This document shows, in pieces, positions 7,802-13,464 of a stretch of DNA of 14,278 nt. The position numbers were made by a program, and so were the translations under genes. Under the pieces are notes generated by a model. That model was not told where the DNA came from, ran no database searches, and saw only the letters and a list, made by a program, of their open reading frames with translations. The stretch's first letter is position 1; every line of letters begins with the position of its first letter. The stretch comes from Desulfonema limicola (GTDB lineage: Bacteria; Desulfobacterota; Desulfobacteria; Desulfobacterales; DYRC01). Where the stretch lies: the NCBI GenBank assembly GCA_020718925.1, contig DYRC01000071.1:1-14278 (forward strand), read 5' to 3'.

Positions 7802-8986
7802 ATGAATACACCAATATCCCGACGAAATTTTTTAAAGACAGCGGCTTTGGGGCTGACGGCACTGTCATCCCAAAAGGCATTTTCCGCAAATACTGAAACG
7901 CTGCGTATCGGCTATCTGCCGATCACGGATGCCGCGCCCCTGCTGATTGCCCATGCCAACGGGTATTATCAGGAAGAAGGGCTGAAGGTTGAAAAGCCGA
8001 TCAGTGTGCGGACTTGGTCGAATCTCTCAGAAGCATTTCTGACCGGCAAGTTCAATCTGGTTCATTTTCTGCTGCCGATTCCGATTTGGATGCGATTCAA
8101 CACCAAAGCTCCGGTCAAGGTTCTGGCATGGGATCACACCAATGGCAGCGCAATCACCGTACGCGCAGATGCGGGAATTAACAGCTTTGCGGATTTGAAA
8201 GGTAAGCAGATCGCCGTTCCGTATTGGTATTCGATGCACAATGTGATTTTGCAGATGGGCTTGCGGAAAGCAGGATTAAAGCCGGTTATCCGTCCCCAGA
8301 CTTCGCCGCTCAAAGATAATGAAACCAACATATTTGTGCTTCCGCCTCCGGATATGCCGGTTGCTCTGACCGGGAAAAAGATTGACGGCTATATTGTGGC
8401 AGAACCGTTCAATGCTATCGGGGAAATGAAAATCGGGGCTAAAATTATGCGTTTCAGCGGCGATATCTGGAAAAATCATCCCTGCTGCGTGATTGTGATG
8501 AATGAATCGCTGATCCGCTCCGAGCCGGTGTTTGTGCAAAAGGTGGTTAATTCGATTGTGAGGGCGCAATTGTGGATGTCCCAAAATCGCGCCGCAACGG
8601 CTAAGATACTCAGCCGCAATGGAAAAGGCTATCTTCCGACAGAAGAAGAAGTGCTGCTGAGGGTATTTACCGGATATGAGATTTCAAAATACGGTCCCGG
8701 CGCATCGCCGCAGGCAATCCGGCATCCGGATTGGAAAATCGGAAGAATCGGCTTTCAGCCATATCCCTATCCGTCTGCCACGCGGTTTATCATCAACGAG
8801 ATGCGCCAAACCCTGATGGAAGGCGATACCGCATTTCTGAATAAGCTGGATATTGAGTCTGCCGCAAAAGAACTTGTGGATGACCGTTTTGTGAAACAGG
8901 CAATTTCCGCAGTCGGCGGACTTGAAAAATTTGAGAGTGTCAATATTGAACAACCATGGGACAGAGAGGAAATTATTGAATTTTAG
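7802..8986 (+). CDS. ABC transporter substrate-binding protein, Tat-exported (NrtA/SsuA/TauA-like)
   Basis: A 394-residue periplasmic binding protein of the nitrate/sulfonate/taurine/thiamine-precursor type. Residues 6-12 are SRRNFLK, a full twin-arginine motif, followed by a hydrophobic stretch and a likely cleavage after AFSA (residue 29). The mature part opens with LRIGYLPITDAAPLLIAHANGYYQEEGL, the family's usual first strand and helix, and continues with SFADLKGKQIAVPYW and DGYIVAEPFNAIGEMKIGAK. The substrate cannot be read from sequence. ATG 7802 is preferred to the in-frame TTG at 7766 because that codon belongs to the -35 box and the Tat motif then sits at the N-terminus. No clear Shine-Dalgarno sequence precedes it. 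The permease gene follows after a 77-nt gap. Confidence 0.88.
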   Translation: MNTPISRRNFLKTAALGLTALSSQKAFSANTETLRIGYLPITDAAPLLIAHANGYYQEEGLKVEKPISVRTWSNLSEAFLTGKFNLVHFLLPIPIWMRFNTKAPVKVLAWDHTNGSAITVRADAGINSFADLKGKQIAVPYWYSMHNVILQMGLRKAGLKPVIRPQTSPLKDNETNIFVLPPPDMPVALTGKKIDGYIVAEPFNAIGEMKIGAKIMRFSGDIWKNHPCCVIVMNESLIRSEPVFVQKVVNSIVRAQLWMSQNRAATAKILSRNGKGYLPTEEEVLLRVFTGYEISKYGPGASPQAIRHPDWKIGRIGFQPYPYPSATRFIINEMRQTLMEGDTAFLNKLDIESAAKELVDDRFVKQAISAVGGLEKFESVNIEQPWDREEIIEF

Positions 8987-9063
8987 CTATGCAATCCCTC
9001 AACATTTCTTATTGCAAGCTGTCTGATAAAAAAAATGTCTGCATATCTCGTGAAAGGGGGATG

Positions 9064-9819
9064 ATGTACAGAGCCTGCTATGTTTTTTTTGCGGCAGTTC
9101 TGTTTTTTGTCGTATGGGTTTTAATTGCTTATTCGGTATTCACCCGCCCCGGTTACGAGCAGTTTTCGGGATTTTTGCCCATCCCGACGCTGAAGGCATT
9201 ATATCGCCTGCTGCGTGATTCGGATTTCTGGCTTTCTGCGTTTGCCAGTCTGAGGCGGGTATTTGTCGGAATCAGCATCGCGTTTCTTATCGGGCTTCCG
9301 TCAGGATTGCTGATCGGATTTTATGAGCGGCTCAAGCTTGCCACATATACGCCGATTCAGTTTTTACGCATGATCAGCCCCTTATCATGGATGCCGATTG
9401 CGCTGCTGGTCTTTGAAAGCTTTGAGTCCGCGATATGGTTTCTGATTACGATGGCAACCGTGTGGCCCATCATTCTGAACACCGCGCACAGCGTGTCTCA
9501 GGTCAATCCGCGCTGGATTGATATGGCAAAAAATCAGGGCGCAAACGATTATCAATTGCTCACTCAGGTTATGATTCCGGCTTCGATTCCGTATATTCTG
9601 ACCAGTCTGAGACTGGCGCTGGGCGTGGCATGGATTGTCTTAGTTCCGGCGGAATTTCTGGGCATTTCCAACGGATTGGGCTATATTATCAATGATGCGC
9701 GGGATACAATGGAATATAATCGCCTGATGGCTGCGGTAATTGCTATCGGCATTGTCGGGTTTATGTTGGATGCAATGATTGAGTTGTTTCAGAAATTAGT
9801 CAGCCGGGGGGCAGTCTGA
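9064..9819 (+). CDS. ABC transporter permease (BPD_transp_1; SsuC/TauC/NrtB-like)
   Basis: A 251-residue inner-membrane permease, the usual length for this family, with about six hydrophobic segments. The first is near residues 5-24. The EAA-type loop that contacts the ATPase is visible at DMAKNQGANDYQLLTQVMIPASIPYI, with the conserved Gly and the I-P pair. It should carry the ligand delivered by the preceding binding protein. ATG 9064 is chosen because AAAGG at 9053-9057 lies 6 nt upstream; ATG 9061 is possible. The longer in-frame start at 8989 adds a polar leader and has no ribosome binding site. The stop TGA overlaps the Nudix ATG by 1 nt, so the two are translationally coupled. No ATP-binding subunit gene is adjacent. 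Confidence 0.9.
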   Translation: MYRACYVFFAAVLFFVVWVLIAYSVFTRPGYEQFSGFLPIPTLKALYRLLRDSDFWLSAFASLRRVFVGISIAFLIGLPSGLLIGFYERLKLATYTPIQFLRMISPLSWMPIALLVFESFESAIWFLITMATVWPIILNTAHSVSQVNPRWIDMAKNQGANDYQLLTQVMIPASIPYILTSLRLALGVAWIVLVPAEFLGISNGLGYIINDARDTMEYNRLMAAVIAIGIVGFMLDAMIELFQKLVSRGAV

Positions 9820-10238
9820 TGGAAAAAAAGTATAAAAATCCCGTTCCTACGGTGGATATTATCATTGAAATCAATGACGGGATTGTTCTGATTGAACGGG
9901 TCAATCCGCCTTATGGCTGGGCATTGCCCGGCGGATTCGTGGATTACGGCGAATCGCTTGAACAGGCGGCTGTCCGGGAGGCAAAAGAAGAAACCTCGCT
10001 GGATGTAGAACTTACGGAGCAGTTTCACACTTATTCTGATCCGAGTAGGGATCCGCGGCAGCATACGATTACAACGGTTTTTATTGCAAAAGCATCCGGC
10101 GTTCCCAAAGCCCAGGACGATGCCAAAAATATCGGCATATTCAAAAAAAATGCGATTCCTCAGCAATTGGCATTTGATCACGCAAAAATTATCAGTGATT
10201 ACTTTTGTCGTCTCTCCATAAAATCAAATCTGATATAA
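9819..10238 (+). CDS. Nudix hydrolase (ADP-ribose pyrophosphatase-like)
   Basis: A 139-residue Nudix protein that would hydrolyse a nucleoside diphosphate linked to another group. The Nudix box runs from G39 to L61: GFVDYGE, seven residues, then REAKEETSL. Metal-binding and catalytic Glu54, Glu57 and Glu58 are present. The usual Gly near the end of the box is Ser60. The segment before it (NPPYGWALPGG) and the SDPSRDPRQHTITTVFIA stretch after it resemble ADP-ribose or 8-oxo-nucleotide hydrolases; the exact substrate is not determinable. It starts inside the permease stop codon (1-nt overlap) and ends 17 nt before lgt, so it is part of the same transcription unit. Confidence 0.9.
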   Translation: MEKKYKNPVPTVDIIIEINDGIVLIERVNPPYGWALPGGFVDYGESLEQAAVREAKEETSLDVELTEQFHTYSDPSRDPRQHTITTVFIAKASGVPKAQDDAKNIGIFKKNAIPQQLAFDHAKIISDYFCRLSIKSNLI

Positions 10239-10255
10239 AGGCAGGAAATAAAATA

Positions 10256-11050
10256 ATGTATCCTACGTTATTCAAACTGGGTCCGCTTGCGATTCACACT
10301 TACGGTTTTTTTGTGGCTATGGGGTTTCTGACAGGTATTCTGCTGGCTAAAAAAGAAGCGGCGCGTGTCGGAGAAGACCCTGAAAAAATTGTTGATCTCT
10401 GCTTTTACATTCTGATTTTCTCCGTACTTGGGGCAAGGATTTTTTATGTGCTGACTATGCCCGGCTATTTTTTCAGCAAGCCTTTGGAAATTTTTAAAAT
10501 ATGGGAAGGCGGGCTGGTATTTTACGGCGGCTTTATCAGTGCGGTGATTTTCGGTGTTATCTATATGAAAAAGCACGGAATGCCTTTTTGGAAAATTGCG
10601 GATCTGATCAGTCCGTCTCTGGCTATCGGACATGCGCTGGGGCGGATAGGCTGTTTTTTTGCCGGATGCTGTTATGGCAGAACCTGTGAGCTGCCCTGGT
10701 CAATCACCTTTCATCATCCTGAAAGCCTTGCGCCGCTTGGCATCGGGCTTCATCCCACCCAGTTGTATGAAGCGTTCAGCAACGTGATGATTTTCTGCAT
10801 CTTACGGATATTCCGACTCCGAAAACGATTTGAGGGCGAGGTTTTCTGGCTTTATGTGCTGATGTACGGGATTATCCGTTCAATTATCGAGGCGTTTCGG
10901 GAGGACTTTCGGGGTGGATTCATCTTTTCCTTATCCCCGTCTCAGTTTATCGGGCTGTGTTTATCGCTGATAGCAATTATTATGCTGATCATCAGTAAGA
11001 AAACAGAGCTTCGGATTGAAAAGCGCAGCAGGGTTTATGGCAGAAATTAA
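10256..11050 (+). CDS. lgt: Prolipoprotein diacylglyceryl transferase
   Basis: A 264-residue inner-membrane enzyme that transfers diacylglycerol from phosphatidylglycerol to the lipobox cysteine of prolipoproteins, the first step of lipoprotein maturation. It has about seven membrane segments. The Lgt signature is GRIGCFFAGCCYGR (129-142), with Arg130 matching the essential Arg of the family; the Cys-rich form is a common variant of the E. coli Asn-containing one. Also seen are GARIFYV (59-65), LVFYGGF (87-93) and HPTQLYEAF. ATG 10256 is supported by AGGAA 8 nt upstream; the longer frame from 10205 overlaps the Nudix gene. The last codons (TAT GGC AGA AAT TAA) contain the 13-nt sequence that is repeated at the start of holA. 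Confidence 0.95.
   Translation: MYPTLFKLGPLAIHTYGFFVAMGFLTGILLAKKEAARVGEDPEKIVDLCFYILIFSVLGARIFYVLTMPGYFFSKPLEIFKIWEGGLVFYGGFISAVIFGVIYMKKHGMPFWKIADLISPSLAIGHALGRIGCFFAGCCYGRTCELPWSITFHHPESLAPLGIGLHPTQLYEAFSNVMIFCILRIFRLRKRFEGEVFWLYVLMYGIIRSIIEAFREDFRGGFIFSLSPSQFIGLCLSLIAIIMLIISKKTELRIEKRSRVYGRN
11037..11049. repeat. 13-bp direct repeat, left copy (end of lgt)
   Basis: ATGGCAGAAATTA at 11037-11049 is identical to 11792-11804. Here it encodes the last residues of Lgt (reading TAT GGC AGA AAT TA-). It marks the left boundary of the toxin-antitoxin segment and may be a target-site duplication. Confidence 0.8.
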
Positions 11051-11070
11051 TTGAAAAGAGAGGCAATTCA

Positions 11071-11373
11071 ATGGCACTCGCATTGACAGACATCTTGGAA
11101 GATTTACATAGTATTTTTGAATCATTGCATAAATTTGAGCAGCGCTATCTGCTGGGTTCAGAAGTATTTTATGAACTTTACATGCAGGGGCTTTTGGATG
11201 ACGGAAGTTATGCAGAAGAATTTGCAGAATGGGCAGGACATTGCAAACTCAGGCAAAAACGTGAGGTGGCATTGAAGTCTTTTTCACGACAAAGAGTAGA
11301 GCAGCTTCGTCTGAGATCTGACGGACATACGATCAGACTGATGCCTCATGAAGAATTATCAGAGGCGGTGTGA
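11071..11373 (+). CDS. Putative antitoxin partner of a TumE-type toxin
   Basis: A 100-residue acidic/helical cytoplasmic protein. The N-terminal half (DILEDLHSIFESLHKFEQRYLLGSEVFYELYMQGLLDD, then AEEFAEWAGHCKL) matches the small helical proteins I recall immediately upstream of DUF6516/TumE toxins: an amphipathic helix, an S-EFY motif and an EW near the end. The C-terminal 40 residues are basic then acidic and look like an added tail, unlike the shorter versions. GAGAGG lies 7 nt before the ATG. Its stop codon directly abuts the start of the next gene, the typical arrangement of an antitoxin made before its toxin. The family assignment rests on recalled pattern and context, not on a known motif. 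Confidence 0.55.
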   Translation: MALALTDILEDLHSIFESLHKFEQRYLLGSEVFYELYMQGLLDDGSYAEEFAEWAGHCKLRQKREVALKSFSRQRVEQLRLRSDGHTIRLMPHEELSEAV

Positions 11374-11805
11374 ATGGCTTTTCCATCTCGTGAAATTTAT
11401 GAGCGGTTTATTTATTCACTGCCCGCAGCATACCCGGAAATCCGCTCATCTTCTCTGAATCTTTATACAAATAGTCCGACAACCTGTTTTGTGAAAGGGA
11501 GTATCATCTTTCAGGATGGTTCGGAATTGCGTGTTTTTGAGTATATTGATATGTCAGATGGTGAATTATTATCGTATTCTTATACGTTTTTTCAGGGAGA
11601 AAAACAAATCCGGTGGTATGATCCCCAGCCTCATCCTGAAAATAGTGAGTTAGCTCAGACATTTCCACATCATTTTCATGAGGATCCGGATATTAAACAC
11701 AACCGCAAGCCAGCACCCGGCATCAGTTTTACATCTCTGAACCTGCCCACACTTATATCAGATTATAAAGAATTTATAGGATTGATAAAAAATGGCAGAA
11801 ATTAG
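11374..11805 (+). CDS. Putative TumE-type (DUF6516) toxin
   Basis: A 143-residue protein with the layout of DUF6516/TumE toxins: a beta strand with an acidic end (ELRVFEYID, 51-59), a Y-x-Y strand (LLSYSYTFF), then RWYD (80-83), a His at 87 and the cluster PHHFHED (98-104), ending in a helix. The conserved polar residues suggest a nuclease-like or metal-binding site, but the activity of this protein is unproven. AGAGG lies 8 nt before its ATG, within the antitoxin gene, so translation is probably coupled. The last codons (AAT GGC AGA AAT TAG) come from the right copy of the 13-bp repeat, which also begins holA; the two genes overlap by 14 nt. The C-terminal NGRN is therefore probably not native to the toxin. 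Confidence 0.7.
   Translation: MAFPSREIYERFIYSLPAAYPEIRSSSLNLYTNSPTTCFVKGSIIFQDGSELRVFEYIDMSDGELLSYSYTFFQGEKQIRWYDPQPHPENSELAQTFPHHFHEDPDIKHNRKPAPGISFTSLNLPTLISDYKEFIGLIKNGRN
11792..11804. repeat. holA: 13-bp direct repeat, right copy (start of holA)
   Basis: Second copy of ATGGCAGAAATTA. Here it is the start codon and first codons of holA (ATG GCA GAA ATT A) and, in another frame, the end of the toxin gene. The distance between repeat starts is 755 nt. The copies diverge right after the thirteenth base (A on the lgt side, G on the holA side). Confidence 0.8.
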
Positions 11806-13192
11806 CTACAAAGACTTGGAAAGCCATCTCAAATCAAAGAAATTTTCGCCGGTATATCTGATTCATGGCGAGGAATTTTTATATAAAACTGCTTTTGAAA
11901 GCGTATTGAACAGTCTGCTTTCTCCGTCTGAACGGGAATTGAATTATGAGGCGGTGGAAAATGAAAATATATCTGAAGTCATAGAGCGGCTCAATACATT
12001 TTCAATGATGTCCGGCACAAAGGTTGTATCCTTGTGTGATTCCCGGATTTTTTATTCCAAGCAGGATGATGAAGAACTGCTTCAGAAAGCCAAAGATGCG
12101 TTTGACGCCAAAGAGATGAAAAAAGCGGGAAAATATCTGTCCGGTCTTTTGGGGTTGCTCAAGCTCTCTTATGATGACCTCAGCCCGGAAAACCGCGATA
12201 AATATTTTAAGCTTGATTTGGGCGGAGATGATAAATGGTTAGATGCGCTGGTTGCTTTCTGCAAAGATAGCGATATTAAAATCACCGCGCCCAAAAATAA
12301 TGCCGAAGATTTGCAGCAGGCAATTGAAAAAGGCTTTCCGGCAGGTCATTATCTTCTGATTACCACAGATATTGTTGATAAACGCCGGGGGCTTTTCAAG
12401 GCGATTTCGGAAAAGGGAATTGCGATTGACTGCTCGGTTCCCAAAGGCGAGCGCAAAGCAGATAAAATGGCTCAGGAATCGGTGTTGCAGGAGCGCATGA
12501 AATCAGTGTTGTCCGAAAGCGGAAAAGTGCTTGAGCCTGCCGCATATCACGCGCTGTATGAAATGACCGGGTTCGATCTTCGCACGTTTTCAAATAATCT
12601 TGAAAAATTGGTTTCTTATGTCGGTGATCGCAAAAAAATCACCCTTCAGGATGTGGAATCGGTCTTAAAGCGCACCCGGCTTGATCCGATTTATGAACTG
12701 ACCAACGCGGTGGCGGATCGGAATGCTCAGGATTCGCTGTTTTTTATGACCTCGCTCTTATCTGCCGGATTTTTTCCGCTTCAGATTCTTGCCGCAATTG
12801 CCAATCAGATTCGGCGGCTTCTGCTGATCAAAGGCTTTGCAGAAAGTCCGCAGGGCAAAAAAGTCTGGAAAGCCGGGATGTCTTACAATCCGTTTCAGGA
12901 AAAAGTCATGCCTGCGATTCAGGACTATGACAAGGCATTGACAGATTATTTAGAAAGCAATGGCAATGGCGATAAAAAGAAAAAATCTGCTACGGAACTT
13001 CTGATTGCCAAAAATCCGAAAAGTCCGTATCCGATATATCAGGTATTGCTCAAATCCGAAAAATTCGGCAAACATGATCTGGTGAATGCGCTGGAGGCAC
13101 TGAGCAGTGCGGATATGAAGCTTAAAACCAGCGGCGGCAGCCCCAAGTTGATTTTGGAAGAACTGATTTTACGGATATGCTATAAATCCTGA
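11792..13192 (+). CDS. holA: DNA polymerase III delta subunit
   Basis: A 466-residue clamp-loader delta subunit, which opens the beta clamp in the DNA polymerase III holoenzyme. The N-terminus (YLIHGEEFLYKTAFESVL, 22-39) is the family's degenerate AAA-like opening. HYLLITTDIVDKRRGLFKAI (186-205) and the central FDLRTFSNNLEKLVSYVGDRKKITLQDV are the standard lid and middle-domain segments, and LDPIYELTNAVADRN with the final helical collar completes it. It is about 120 residues longer than E. coli HolA (343). The extra part is chiefly a charged helical insert at about 88-167, plus a lysine-rich loop (NGNGDKKKKSATELL) near the C-terminus. The ATG lies inside the end of the putative toxin gene, with AGGA 10 nt upstream. 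Confidence 0.9.
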   Translation: MAEISYKDLESHLKSKKFSPVYLIHGEEFLYKTAFESVLNSLLSPSERELNYEAVENENISEVIERLNTFSMMSGTKVVSLCDSRIFYSKQDDEELLQKAKDAFDAKEMKKAGKYLSGLLGLLKLSYDDLSPENRDKYFKLDLGGDDKWLDALVAFCKDSDIKITAPKNNAEDLQQAIEKGFPAGHYLLITTDIVDKRRGLFKAISEKGIAIDCSVPKGERKADKMAQESVLQERMKSVLSESGKVLEPAAYHALYEMTGFDLRTFSNNLEKLVSYVGDRKKITLQDVESVLKRTRLDPIYELTNAVADRNAQDSLFFMTSLLSAGFFPLQILAAIANQIRRLLLIKGFAESPQGKKVWKAGMSYNPFQEKVMPAIQDYDKALTDYLESNGNGDKKKKSATELLIAKNPKSPYPIYQVLLKSEKFGKHDLVNALEALSSADMKLKTSGGSPKLILEELILRICYKS

Positions 13193-13212
13193 TGCTGACC
13201 ATTGAAGAATTT

Positions 13213-13280
13213 TGAACCGCTGATTACATTGATTATGCTGATTATGAACATCAGGGCTGATCAGGTGAATCAGCGGTTCA
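13213..13280. repeat. Palindromic dispersed-type repeat downstream of holA
   Basis: A perfect 13-bp inverted repeat, TGAACCGCTGATT (13213-13225) and AATCAGCGGTTCA (13268-13280), bounds a 42-nt loop. The left side contains three 9-nt tandem units: TGATTACAT, TGATTATGC and TGATTATGA (13221-13247). The right part of the loop has further self-complementary CTGATCAG. It strongly resembles the GAACC-GCTGATTAnnn repeat family seen between genes in many bacterial genomes (recalled, not searched). It sits 20 nt after the holA stop and could fold as an RNA hairpin protecting the 3' end. No T-run follows the stem. Confidence 0.6.
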
Positions 13281-13338
13281 GATGTTTATCTCAATCCGGC
13301 AACTTTCTGCAAATTCCTCAAGTCCGATTTAATGGCAT

Positions 13339-13411
13339 TAAAGGATTTTGTAAGGATTTAAGGATATTTTTCATCATTCAATCCGTCATCATCTTTGAAT
13401 CCTGATTCAAC
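13339..13411. repeat. AAGGAT-rich repeat with inverted AATCC mates
   Basis: AAGGAT occurs three times at 13341, 13352 and 13360, followed by AATCCG (13380-13385) and the near-palindrome TGAATCCTGATTCA (13396-13409). This resembles a decayed copy of the AGGATTTnAGGATT...AATCCTGATTCA type of dispersed repeat. Together with the repeat at 13213 it fills most of the 272-nt holA-TIR gap. I see no gene in that gap. Confidence 0.4.
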
Positions 13412-13464
13412 ACAATGAAGAGCCTCTGTTTCAGACTTGGGAAAATTTTTAAAAGGATTCCGGC

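Noticed and set aside
8989..9063. Longer permease start at ATG 8989
   Set aside because: No ribosome binding site at proper spacing and it adds a polar leader foreign to the family; ATG 9064 has AAAGG upstream.
13202..13405. A 67-codon plus-strand reading frame after holA
   Set aside because: It lies wholly within two repeat-like elements, has no ribosome binding site and no protein-like composition.
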